DNA from: CAZGQY01 sp964528035
GTDB lineage: Bacteria > Pseudomonadota > Gammaproteobacteria > Methylococcales > UBA1147
Assembly (NCBI GenBank): GCA_964528035.1
Contig: CAZGQY010000032.1
Span: 1-29,444 of the forward strand
DNA: 29,444 nucleotides
Reading direction: 5' to 3'
Shown one piece after another: positions 18,338 through 26,428 of this stretch. The notes below the pieces were generated by a model, which ran no database searches, had not been told where the DNA came from, and saw only the letters and a list, made by a program, of their open reading frames with translations. The translations under genes were made by a program, and so were the position numbers. Within the stretch, counting starts at the first letter, position 1. Every line of letters begins with the position of its first letter.

Positions 18338-19252
18338 ATGATAAGGCAAAGAACGCTGAAAAATGTAATAAGAGCGACGGGCGTTGGCCTGCATACCGGA
18401 GAGAAGGTCTATTTAACATTAAGGCCGGCTGCGCCCGGGAGCGGGATAAAATTTAGACGTTCGGATCTTGAAGAGGCGGTTACTATTGATGCCAGGCCCG
18501 AGAATGTAGGTGAAACACTGCTTTCCACTACACTCGTGAGCGGTGATGTTAAAATCTCAACTGTAGAACATTTACTGTCGGCGTTGGCTGGTTTAGGCAT
18601 TGACAATGCTATTGTCGATGTCAGTGCACCGGAAGTACCGATTATGGACGGTAGCGCGGGTCCGTTCGTGTTTTTATTGCAGTCCGCTGGAGTTAAAGAA
18701 CAGAATGAGCCTAAACGGTTTATTCGAATAAAACGCAAGATAATGGTGGAAGACGGTGACAAGTGGGCCTGCTTTGAACCATTCGGTGGTTTTAAGGTGA
18801 CATTTACGATAGATTTTCCGCATCCAGCCTTTAATGATGAATCGAAGACTGCAAGTATCGATTTTTCTTCGACCTCATTTGTAAAGGAGGTCAGTCGGGC
18901 GAGAACCTTCGGATTTATGAAAGATATTGAGGCGTTGCGTAAGAGGAACTTAGTGCTTGGCGGTAGTCTGGACAACGCGATTGTTGTAGATGACTATCGT
19001 GTTGTGAATGAGGATGGTCTGCGATATGTTGACGAATTCGTTAAACACAAAATCTTGGATGCAATTGGTGATTTGTATCTACTCGGACATAGTTTGATCG
19101 GCTCGTTCACAGGTTATAAATCTGGTCATTCTTTGAATAATCAGTTATTAAGGGAGTTATTAAAAAATGAAGATGCTTGGGAATCAGTGACCTTCAACGA
19201 TGAAAGTGAAGCGCCGATTTCCTATATGCGGCCGGTTCAAATGGCGGGTTGA
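18338..19252 (+). CDS. lpxC: UDP-3-O-acyl-N-acetylglucosamine deacetylase LpxC
   Basis: Zinc hydrolase that catalyses the first committed step of lipid A synthesis in the cytoplasm. The 304-residue protein starts MIRQRTLKNVIRATGVGLHT and carries the expected zinc ligands H78 (in STVEHLLSAL), H237 and D241 (in HKILDAIGDL). H264 (in SGHSLNN) is the catalytic base. The IMDGSAGPF block lies near residues 102-110. AGGA lies upstream of the ATG. In many gammaproteobacteria lpxC directly follows ftsZ, and LpxC levels are set by proteolysis through the C-terminal tail; the tail here ends RPVQMAG. Confidence 0.97.
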   Translation: MIRQRTLKNVIRATGVGLHTGEKVYLTLRPAAPGSGIKFRRSDLEEAVTIDARPENVGETLLSTTLVSGDVKISTVEHLLSALAGLGIDNAIVDVSAPEVPIMDGSAGPFVFLLQSAGVKEQNEPKRFIRIKRKIMVEDGDKWACFEPFGGFKVTFTIDFPHPAFNDESKTASIDFSSTSFVKEVSRARTFGFMKDIEALRKRNLVLGGSLDNAIVVDDYRVVNEDGLRYVDEFVKHKILDAIGDLYLLGHSLIGSFTGYKSGHSLNNQLLRELLKNEDAWESVTFNDESEAPISYMRPVQMAG

Positions 19253-19315
19253 CGCCGGAAAGGTCTGTATTACCGTCAGTTACAAAAAATGCTCAGATAG
19301 TGGTATCATAATCCG

Positions 19316-19339
19316 CCATTCAGGAATTGCTCTGAATGG
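19316..19339. repeat. Inverted repeat at the lpxC / dciA convergent end
   Basis: CCATTCAG (19316-19323) and CTGAATGG (19332-19339) form an 8-base stem with an 8-base loop that covers the last codons and the stop of dciA on the minus strand. It lies between convergent genes, where a bidirectional terminator would be expected. Neither strand shows a clear U-tract right after the stem, so terminator function is only a possibility. Confidence 0.4.
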
Positions 19340-19772
19340 TGAGAGTGTGGGCTAAACGTAGAAGCGCTTGTTGAATTTCGAAGTGTGCAGCGTGTTCGGC
19401 GCTTTCTCGCAGGGTATTTATCGTTTCGTGATTGGGAATGCGAGGCGATTTTTTATGGGTTTCTATAAGTTTAGGCGGTAAAACGCGAATACGCGCTTCA
19501 TCAAATCGGAGCTTAGAAGGTGGCTTTACCGACTCTAGTATTTGCTGGCGATAGAAGCGAAGTTGGGAGGCCCAGGCAGAAGAATTTGTAAAAAGGATTA
19601 GATTTCGCTGTTTGCAGCAGCAACCAATGACTTGCTTGGCCAATGAAGAAGGAAGGATACTTTTTAGCTGATTGAGAATATTTTGTTGTTCGGAAATTTT
19701 ATTTTTTACAAAAGTGGGAATTGCCTCACCCCTGCTAATCAAATTATGGACTAGAATTGGTTTTGCTAGCAT
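19320..19772 (-). CDS. dciA: DUF721 protein, DciA-type helicase loader
   Basis: Minus-strand gene for a 150-residue basic protein. Its N-terminal half (about residues 25-100) matches the DUF721 layout: QQNILNQLKSILPSSLAKQ, a strand around NLILFTNSSAWASQLRFYRQ, and an IRVLPP ending. These features, and the position between lpxC and an M23 gene next to secA, match PA4405-like genes. DciA is the ancestral loader of the DnaB replicative helicase in bacteria lacking DnaC/DnaI. The C-terminal third looks less conserved and helical (HAAHFEIQQALLRLAHTL). It is convergent with lpxC and divergent from the M23 gene. Confidence 0.85.
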   Translation of the reverse strand: MLAKPILVHNLISRGEAIPTFVKNKISEQQNILNQLKSILPSSLAKQVIGCCCKQRNLILFTNSSAWASQLRFYRQQILESVKPPSKLRFDEARIRVLPPKLIETHKKSPRIPNHETINTLRESAEHAAHFEIQQALLRLAHTLTIQSNS

Positions 19773-19826
19773 GGGATTCTGGAGTATTCAGGGTCGACTT
19801 TCAAAGCTTACTTGGTTAATAGTGAT

Positions 19827-20756
19827 ATGCAAGTTTTTTTTATTCAGCCGCGAGGTGGTAGGACTTGGGTGGTGTGCTTACGAAAAAGCATACTCATTTC
19901 GTTTCTTATGCTCGTGTCTATTTCTTTAGGTGTATTCTATTTAGGGGCACGTTATGGTTCTTATTTGGAACGCCAAATTTCACACACAGATTTTCAACCG
20001 GTTGTTACTGTGCCTTCTTTGGCAACTATTGAGCCTGATTCCGAATCGCGATTGAATGCATTGGCGTTGAAGCTCGGACAATTACAGTCACAGCTATTAC
20101 GTTTAAATGTGATTGGTCGCCGAGTAGTAGAAAAATTGGATATAGGAAAAGGCGAATTCGATTTCTCGGCAAGCCCGGCGATGGGCGGTGTTGATGCCGA
20201 GGTGGATTCCCAGGCACAAACTTACGAAGAGGTTTTACAGCAAATTGCCTCATTTTCGACTGAAATTGAAAAAAAGGCATTGCAACTCAACACGCTCAAT
20301 GATTTGCTTACCAATAAAGAGTTAGAAGAAAAGACGCTTCCGGCAGGACAACCGGTAAGAAAAGGTTGGTTGACATCCACCTATGGGTGGCGAACTGACC
20401 CTTTTTCCGGAAAACGCTCGTTCCATAGCGGTGTTGATTTTGCAGGGAAAAAAGGAGCGGATGTGGTGGCAGTGGCATCGGGTTTAGTGGTTTGGGCTGG
20501 CCGCGATGGAGGTTATGGCAATTCGGTGGCAATAGATCATGGTGACGGTTATGTGACTCGTTATGCTCATAACACGGATCTGGTTGTTTCTGCCGGGGAT
20601 ATGGTGAATAAAGGCGATACGGTTGCTCACATGGGATCTACCGGACACTCCACCGGGACACATGTCCATTTTGAGGTACTGTTGGATAATAAGAAAATCA
20701 ATCCAATGAAATTCATAAGGCGCAATCAAAATCAGGAAATTGCTTCGAGAGACTGA
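19827..20756 (+). CDS. Membrane-anchored M23/LytM-family peptidase
   Basis: Predicted cell envelope metallopeptidase. From the ATG at 19827 it has 309 residues: a short basic N-terminus, a membrane helix (about 21-40), a periplasmic helical or coiled-coil region (about 70-170) and a C-terminal LytM domain. Zinc ligands and catalytic residues are intact: H200 and D204 (HSGVD) and H279/H281 (HVHFE). It may therefore cleave peptidoglycan crosslinks, unlike degenerate EnvC/NlpD activators. A TTG at 19812 could add five residues; neither start has a clear ribosome site. Orthologues sit at this position in pseudomonads, upstream of secA. Confidence 0.9.
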   Translation: MQVFFIQPRGGRTWVVCLRKSILISFLMLVSISLGVFYLGARYGSYLERQISHTDFQPVVTVPSLATIEPDSESRLNALALKLGQLQSQLLRLNVIGRRVVEKLDIGKGEFDFSASPAMGGVDAEVDSQAQTYEEVLQQIASFSTEIEKKALQLNTLNDLLTNKELEEKTLPAGQPVRKGWLTSTYGWRTDPFSGKRSFHSGVDFAGKKGADVVAVASGLVVWAGRDGGYGNSVAIDHGDGYVTRYAHNTDLVVSAGDMVNKGDTVAHMGSTGHSTGTHVHFEVLLDNKKINPMKFIRRNQNQEIASRD

Positions 20757-21057
20757 AGTTTTCTACAATACTTTTCCTTGTCAATCTTCAACAAGAGCGA
20801 ACTCCCTTATATTTAATTTGGGTACTTGTTTCCGTCTGGCTAGCCGAATTTCTTAATTTCTCATACAATGGGCGTTTCTATATGCCTATCTTTTCTCGTG
20901 CAACCTCCCAGTTCAGATGTCAAAAATAATAGAATATCGGGACTCGACAAGAGCATGTCTTTATCGATCTGGAATTTTCCAATAAATAACCATAACGGTG
21001 TTTCGTAACCTTCATTATTTGAGGCAGGCGTTGTGTTGAGAATCGGAATTAAACTTG
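20757..21057. other. Non-coding stretch upstream of secA
   Basis: No gene is apparent in these 301 bases. A secM-like regulatory ORF, as found before secA in enteric bacteria, is not visible. A possible -10 hexamer TACAAT lies at 20864-20869 without a good -35 box. GGAA at 21045-21048 probably serves as the secA ribosome site. Confidence 0.5.
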
Positions 21058-23772
21058 ATGTTAGCTAAAATCATAAAATTTTTATTCGGTAGTCGTAATG
21101 ATCGGCTGGTGAAAAAGAAACGAAAAGCCGTTAAAAAAATTAACGCTCTGGATTCGGAAATAAAATTATTGAGCGACGATCAGTTGCGTACCAAAACGAC
21201 TGAATTTCGTCATAGGCTTGAGCAGGGTGAAACCATAACGGAGATATTACCGGAGGCTTTTGCCACTGTTCGTGAAGCTTCAACGAGGGTCTTGAACATG
21301 CGCCATTTCGATGTTCAATTGATCGGTGCCATGATATTGAATGACGGTAAGATTGCCGAAATGAAAACCGGAGAAGGAAAGACTCTGGTGGGGACGCTGT
21401 CGGTTTATTTAAATGCTTTGTCCGGACAAGGAGTTCATGTTGTCACAGTGAATGACTATTTGGCAGCGCGTGATGCAGCCTGGATGGGTAAACTTTACAA
21501 CGCCTTAGGATTGAGTGTAGGCGTGATTGTAAGCGATATGGTTCCGGATGAGCGCAGGAAAGCGTATTCGGCAGATATTACATACGGTACAAACAACGAG
21601 TTCGGTTTCGATTATCTTCGAGACAACATGGCGTTCAGTGTTGAGCAAAAAGTACAGCGTAATTTGAACTATGCAATCGTCGACGAAGTGGACTCAATTT
21701 TGATCGATGAAGCGCGTACACCGCTGATTATTTCCGGGCCGACTGATGATCAAACAGAACTGTATAAGAGTCTCAACGCAATTGTTCCATTATTGTCCAA
21801 ACAGGAAACCGAAGAAAATCCTGGGGATTATACGGTGGATGAAAAAGCCCGTCAGGTCTATTTGACAGAAGAAGGTCATGAGACTGTTGAACGGCTGATG
21901 GTTGAGCACAAATTAATGGCGGAAAATGAGAGTTTATACTCTTCCGCGAACATTCTTTTGATGCATTATACGAACGCTTCCCTGCGGGCTCACGTGTTGT
22001 TTCAAAAAGACGTCGATTACATTGTAAAAAATAAAGAAGTTATCATTGTTGATGAATTTACCGGACGAGTTATGCCCGGTAGACGTTGGTCAGAGGGCTT
22101 ACACCAGGCTGTAGAAGCGAAAGAGCAGGTTCCCATTCAGAGTGAAAATCAGACACTCGCCTCAATAACCTTTCAAAATTATTTTCGCTTGTATAATAAG
22201 CTTGCAGGAATGACAGGGACTGCGGATACAGAAGCATTCGAATTTCAACAGATTTATGGTTTGGAAGTGGTTGTAATTCCGACCCATAAGCCCATGGTTC
22301 GTGATGATATGGGTGACTTGGTGTATTTAACGACCAAGGAAAAATATGCAGCTATTTGCGAAGATATCAGAGATTGCATAAAGCGTAAGCAACCTGTCCT
22401 GGTGGGTACAACGTCCATCGAAAATTCTGAATATTTATCCAGCTTGCTGACCCAGCAAAAGATAGAGCATCAGATTCTTAATGCAAAACAGCATGAAAAG
22501 GAAGCTCATATTATTACTCAGGCAGGTCGCCCTGGGACCATAACGATTGCTACCAATATGGCAGGTCGTGGAACCGATATTGTATTGGGCGGTAATTTGG
22601 AAGCTGAATTGGGGGAAGTCGACGCTACTAATCACAGTGAAATTGATAAGGTTCGTCAGGACTGGACATTGCGGCACGAAAAAGTAATTGAATCGGGTGG
22701 TTTGCATGTTATTGGGTCAGAAAGACATGAGTCGCGGCGAATTGATAATCAATTAAGGGGTCGTTCGGGCCGTCAGGGTGATCCTGGGTCGACACGGTTT
22801 TATTTGTCCTTGGAAGACAGTTTAATGCGTATATTTGCATCTGAAAAAGTAGCAGGGTTGATGCAAAAACTGGGTATGGATGAGGGTGAGGCGATCGAAC
22901 ATCCCTGGGTAACGAAAGCTATAGAAAACGCTCAGCGCAAAGTTGAAGGCAGGAATTTCGATATTCGTAAACAATTACTGGAATTCGATAATGTGGCAAA
23001 CGACCAGCGGCGCGTGGTCTATGAACAGCGCAACGAACTTATGGAAGCCGAAGATATATCGGAAACCATCATTGCGATTCGGGAAGATGTCGTCAATATT
23101 ATTTATGATCGCTGCATTCCACCACGAACTATGGAGGAGCAATGGGACATAAGCGGGCTGGAGGACGCACTGGATGCTGAAATGGGATTTAAGATAGCAA
23201 TCCGGCGGGCATTGGATGAAGATGACTCCTTACATGAGGAAACACTGCGCAAATATATTATAGATGGACTGAATAAGAATTATGCAGATAAAGAAAAAGT
23301 AGCAGGATCAGAGGCGCTGCGGCATTTTGAAAAATCAGTCATGTTGCAGGTGTTGGACAATTCATGGAAAGAACACCTGGCCGCGATGGATCATCTGAGG
23401 CAGGGTATTCATCTAAGAGGTTATGCTCAAAAAGACCCTAAACAGGAATATAAAAAAGAAGCGTTCCAGATGTTCACCGCATTATTGGATGATATTAAGG
23501 AAGAAGTGACAGGCATTGTATCGAGAGTACAGGTGCGCACCGAAGATGACCTAAGGGTTGAAGATGAATCGCAGCCACCGGAACAACAAATGCATTATGA
23601 ACACGCTGAAGCGACCAGTGCGCTGAGTGACTCTGATGTTGAACAGGATCAGCATCAGCAGCCCGAGCAGAAAAAACCATTCAAGCGTAGCGCTAAGAAA
23701 GTCGGTCGAAACCAGCCCTGCCCCTGTGGATCCGGGAAAAAATACAAGCAATGCCACGGGAAATTGGACTGA
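21058..23772 (+). CDS. secA: Protein translocase ATPase SecA
   Basis: Motor ATPase that pushes preproteins through SecYEG. From the ATG at 21058 (a TTG directly before it is in frame) it has 904 residues, close to the E. coli length. The Walker A GEGKT lies at 105-109. The DEAD-like VDEVDSILIDEARTPLI, the FTGRVMPGRRWSEGLHQA segment, and the nucleotide-fold 2 motifs ATNMAGRGTDIVLGGN and QLRGRSGRQGDPGSTRFYLS follow. The C-terminal zinc finger PCPCGSGKKYKQCH is intact (C888, C890, C899, H900), so SecB and lipid binding should be retained. The acidic, Gln-rich linker before it is typical. Confidence 0.98.
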   Translation: MLAKIIKFLFGSRNDRLVKKKRKAVKKINALDSEIKLLSDDQLRTKTTEFRHRLEQGETITEILPEAFATVREASTRVLNMRHFDVQLIGAMILNDGKIAEMKTGEGKTLVGTLSVYLNALSGQGVHVVTVNDYLAARDAAWMGKLYNALGLSVGVIVSDMVPDERRKAYSADITYGTNNEFGFDYLRDNMAFSVEQKVQRNLNYAIVDEVDSILIDEARTPLIISGPTDDQTELYKSLNAIVPLLSKQETEENPGDYTVDEKARQVYLTEEGHETVERLMVEHKLMAENESLYSSANILLMHYTNASLRAHVLFQKDVDYIVKNKEVIIVDEFTGRVMPGRRWSEGLHQAVEAKEQVPIQSENQTLASITFQNYFRLYNKLAGMTGTADTEAFEFQQIYGLEVVVIPTHKPMVRDDMGDLVYLTTKEKYAAICEDIRDCIKRKQPVLVGTTSIENSEYLSSLLTQQKIEHQILNAKQHEKEAHIITQAGRPGTITIATNMAGRGTDIVLGGNLEAELGEVDATNHSEIDKVRQDWTLRHEKVIESGGLHVIGSERHESRRIDNQLRGRSGRQGDPGSTRFYLSLEDSLMRIFASEKVAGLMQKLGMDEGEAIEHPWVTKAIENAQRKVEGRNFDIRKQLLEFDNVANDQRRVVYEQRNELMEAEDISETIIAIREDVVNIIYDRCIPPRTMEEQWDISGLEDALDAEMGFKIAIRRALDEDDSLHEETLRKYIIDGLNKNYADKEKVAGSEALRHFEKSVMLQVLDNSWKEHLAAMDHLRQGIHLRGYAQKDPKQEYKKEAFQMFTALLDDIKEEVTGIVSRVQVRTEDDLRVEDESQPPEQQMHYEHAEATSALSDSDVEQDQHQQPEQKKPFKRSAKKVGRNQPCPCGSGKKYKQCHGKLD

Positions 23773-23794
23773 TCCAAGGTTAATTAAAGCAGAT

Positions 23795-25012
23795 ATGGCA
23801 GTAGGAGAGTATTGTTTCCCGGAAATGCCTGAGGTATCGGGAATTCGTTTGGGAACCGCCAATGCAGGTATTAAGCAAACCGAACGGGATGATGTGCTGG
23901 TTGTTGAAATGGCAGCAAATTCAGCTTGTGCAGCCGTATTTACCAACAACGCATTTTGTGCGGCTCCCGTGAAGCTGGCACGAGAAAATCTAAAAAATTC
24001 GCCTGGATGGTTACTGGTTAATTCCGGCAATGCCAATGCAGGAACCGGTCAGCAGGGTGTGCTGGATACTAAGAGTACGTGCGAAATGCTATCTTCATCG
24101 GTAGCAGGGGGGGATGCCTGTCGCGTTCTACCCTTTTCTACAGGCGTAATTGGCGAATCGTTACCGCTAAATAAACTAGAAAAAGCCATACCCGTCGCCG
24201 TACAGGGATTGTCGGATGGGACATGGGAAAATGCCGCGAATGCCATAATGACGACCGATACCCGTCCTAAGGGCAGTACCCGTGAATTCGAAATAGAGGG
24301 TCGGCGCGTTGTTATTAACGGCATTGCCAAAGGTTCCGGCATGATTCATCCTGATATGGCCACCATGTTGTCTTTTATCGGTACAAATGCAAATGTGGAG
24401 CAAGAGACTTTGTCTCACTGTCTACCTTCCGCTGTCGAGCAATCTTTTAACCGTATTAGTGTGGATGGGGATACATCGACCAACGATGCCTGTGTGTTAA
24501 TGGCGACGGGCGCTGCTGGAAACCGTCCGATAACAGTGAATAGTCAAGGTTTTGAGTTTTTTAGAAAAATGCTTCAGGAAGTTTGTGCAGAGCTTGCAGA
24601 ACTGATTATCCGTGATGGAGAAGGTGCGACTAAACTGTTGAGAATTGTTGTGCAACAGGCATTATCCGAAAAAGAAGCATTGACGGTTGCGCAAACCATC
24701 GCCTCTTCGCCATTGGTTAAAACGGCGGTATTTGCCAGCGATCCCAACTGGGGACGCATCTTGGCTGCTATCGGTCGATCGGGGCTTAAGTCTTTCGATA
24801 TTGATCGTGTGGTCCTATGGTTGGGTGACGTCCTATTGGTATGTAATGGTGGCGTGGCTCCAGAATATTGTGAAGAAAAAGCGCAGAGGGTGATGGATCG
24901 TGATGATATTACAATACGGGTTTTATTGGGACGTGGAAGTGCCAGCCAAACATTTCTAAGCTGCGATTTTTCATATGATTATGTCCGCATTAATGCCGAT
25001 TATCGCACCTGA
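23795..25012 (+). CDS. argJ: Bifunctional ornithine acetyltransferase / N-acetylglutamate synthase ArgJ
   Basis: Arginine biosynthesis enzyme that recycles the acetyl group from N-acetylornithine to glutamate. The ATG at 23795 gives 405 residues, the family length, and starts MAVGEYCFPEMPEVSGIRLG; the open frame extends upstream only through overlap with secA. Motifs seen are NSGNANAGTG, FSTGVIGE and the self-cleavage site GMIHPDMATML, in which the threonine (about T190) becomes the N-terminal nucleophile of the beta chain. The C-terminus YVRINADYRT is typical. Whether it is bifunctional or monofunctional cannot be told from sequence alone. It starts 22 bases after secA, probably in one transcript. 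Confidence 0.96.
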   Translation: MAVGEYCFPEMPEVSGIRLGTANAGIKQTERDDVLVVEMAANSACAAVFTNNAFCAAPVKLARENLKNSPGWLLVNSGNANAGTGQQGVLDTKSTCEMLSSSVAGGDACRVLPFSTGVIGESLPLNKLEKAIPVAVQGLSDGTWENAANAIMTTDTRPKGSTREFEIEGRRVVINGIAKGSGMIHPDMATMLSFIGTNANVEQETLSHCLPSAVEQSFNRISVDGDTSTNDACVLMATGAAGNRPITVNSQGFEFFRKMLQEVCAELAELIIRDGEGATKLLRIVVQQALSEKEALTVAQTIASSPLVKTAVFASDPNWGRILAAIGRSGLKSFDIDRVVLWLGDVLLVCNGGVAPEYCEEKAQRVMDRDDITIRVLLGRGSASQTFLSCDFSYDYVRINADYRT

Positions 25013-25024
25013 ACCTGAATTTGT

Positions 25025-25987
25025 GTGAATCCTGCCGAAAGGAAAGCTTTATCGGTCGCGGTGGGGGTTATTCGGGGCGCCGATGGTAGGGTACTTATAT
25101 CAAAAAGAAAAGGATCTTCTCATCTAAGTGGCCTTTGGGAATTTCCAGGTGGAAAACTGGAGGCAGGAGAGGACGTTTTCACCGCTTTGTGTAGAGAGCT
25201 TGGGGAAGAGCTGAATATTGTCGTGACACAAGCGCATCCTTTGATCAGGATTCACCATCAGTATGAGACATTCGATGTGTTGTTACAGGTTTGGTGTGTA
25301 GATTCGTTTGAGGGTACTGCATCGGGTCATGAGGGTCAGGAAATCGCCTGGGTAACTCAGCAAGACTTGCCGAACTATGAATTTCCTCCCGCCAATTTGT
25401 CTATCATTAGCGCTGCGAGGCTTCCGAAATTCTACGCCATCGTAGAGGATGCAGACGCTAGGGTTGACGTTTTACTGCAACGTTGTTTGAGCTTACTGAA
25501 CCGGGATGACTGCATTGTTCAATTAAGGGCAAAATATTTAGCTCAATCCCAATATATCGATCTTGCTGATCAATTGTGCAAAGTCGCACATAGCAACGGT
25601 ACGACTCTGCTTCTAAATTGCGAACCCCAATTAGCCCGGCAACTCGGAGCCAGCGGTGTGCATTTGTCCAGTGAACGCTTAATGCAACTGGATGATCGTC
25701 CTCTGGATCGTGATTTCTGGGTGGCCGCATCTTGTCACAATCAAAAAGAGTTACAGCATGCGTGCAATATGGAACTGGATTTCGCAGTTCTCTCGCCAGT
25801 TAAAGCGACTCGATCTCATCCTGGTGTGAAATCTATTGGCTGGGATCAATTTGAATCCTGGGTTGAGAATAGCAATGTCCCTGTATTTGCTTTGGGTGGT
25901 TTACAAATTAACGATTTAGAGTGTGCCCAGGCGCATGGAGGGCAGGGAATTGCGGGGATTCGAGCGTTTGTGGAGGAGGGTTTGTAG
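25025..25987 (+). CDS. Nudix (MutT-like) hydrolase fused to a ThiE-like domain
   Basis: A 320-residue two-domain protein starting with GTG, 12 bases after argJ. Residues about 8-130 are a MutT-type Nudix domain that would hydrolyse oxidised dGTP (8-oxo-dGTP). The Nudix box runs from G43 to I65 with E49, R57, E58, E61 and E62 all present, but the usual glycine near its end is asparagine (N64). Residues about 150-320 resemble the thiamine phosphate synthase TIM barrel, with GASGVHLSSERL and a FALGGLQINDLECAQAHGGQGIAGI end. The same fusion next to secA and argJ is known in Pseudomonas. ThiE activity of the fused domain is doubtful. Confidence 0.92.
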   Translation: MNPAERKALSVAVGVIRGADGRVLISKRKGSSHLSGLWEFPGGKLEAGEDVFTALCRELGEELNIVVTQAHPLIRIHHQYETFDVLLQVWCVDSFEGTASGHEGQEIAWVTQQDLPNYEFPPANLSIISAARLPKFYAIVEDADARVDVLLQRCLSLLNRDDCIVQLRAKYLAQSQYIDLADQLCKVAHSNGTTLLLNCEPQLARQLGASGVHLSSERLMQLDDRPLDRDFWVAASCHNQKELQHACNMELDFAVLSPVKATRSHPGVKSIGWDQFESWVENSNVPVFALGGLQINDLECAQAHGGQGIAGIRAFVEEGL

Positions 25988-26428
25988 GTTGTATATTTAT
26001 TTACTCAGCCATTCGGGAAAAGCTTCGAGATGTTGGTTCAGTAGGATATTTCGGTTATTTTGCCCTGTTTTTCCTTTTTTTAGCATAGAACGTAACAACA
26101 GGTCGTTGATGTGTGTTGGGATTCATGATTTTATCGGTTGTCGGGAGATGATTAATCTGGTTTTGAGCGACTGGAGGGAGAGGAACCAAAGACATTGAGG
26201 TCAGGTGTTCTTAATTTGATATTTCCATCTCACGGATGAGTTCCCATGAAGAATTAAGATCGTGTCAATCGCAAATACTTGTTGTTGGTCCTGCGTTGAG
26301 TCAAAATAAACCACAAAACTAAATTACCCCGGTATTGATGAATAATGATTTGTGTTGATACTGAATGGGGAACCGGTGCGGCTATTTAGAGCTTCCAGCT
26401 AAACCATTTGTGTGACTTAAGGGATTGT
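25988..26428. other. Intergenic stretch between housekeeping and accessory genes
   Basis: I see no convincing gene in these 441 bases. A plus-strand open frame overlapping the end of the Nudix gene (to 26198) has a low-complexity, basic, unlikely protein. On the minus strand two short overlapping frames occur: 26055-26126 (23 residues) and 25997-26086 (29 residues, ending LNQHLEAFPEWLSK), which could be remnants of one broken gene. The leader of the next gene lies at about 26340-26428; no clear promoter hexamers with good spacing were found. AAGGGA at 26419-26424 is the ribosome site of the next gene. Confidence 0.5.

Noticed and set aside
18409..18975. 188-codon minus-strand frame inside lpxC
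   Set aside because: Antisense to a fully conserved lpxC; serine- and proline-rich shadow translation.
20757..21057. secM-like arrest peptide before secA
   Set aside because: No ORF with signal peptide and arrest-like end is present on the plus strand; secM is mainly an enteric feature.
25923..26198. 91-codon plus-strand frame after the Nudix-ThiE gene
   Set aside because: Starts inside the preceding gene, has no ribosome site, and its basic, aromatic-rich composition looks like non-coding translation.
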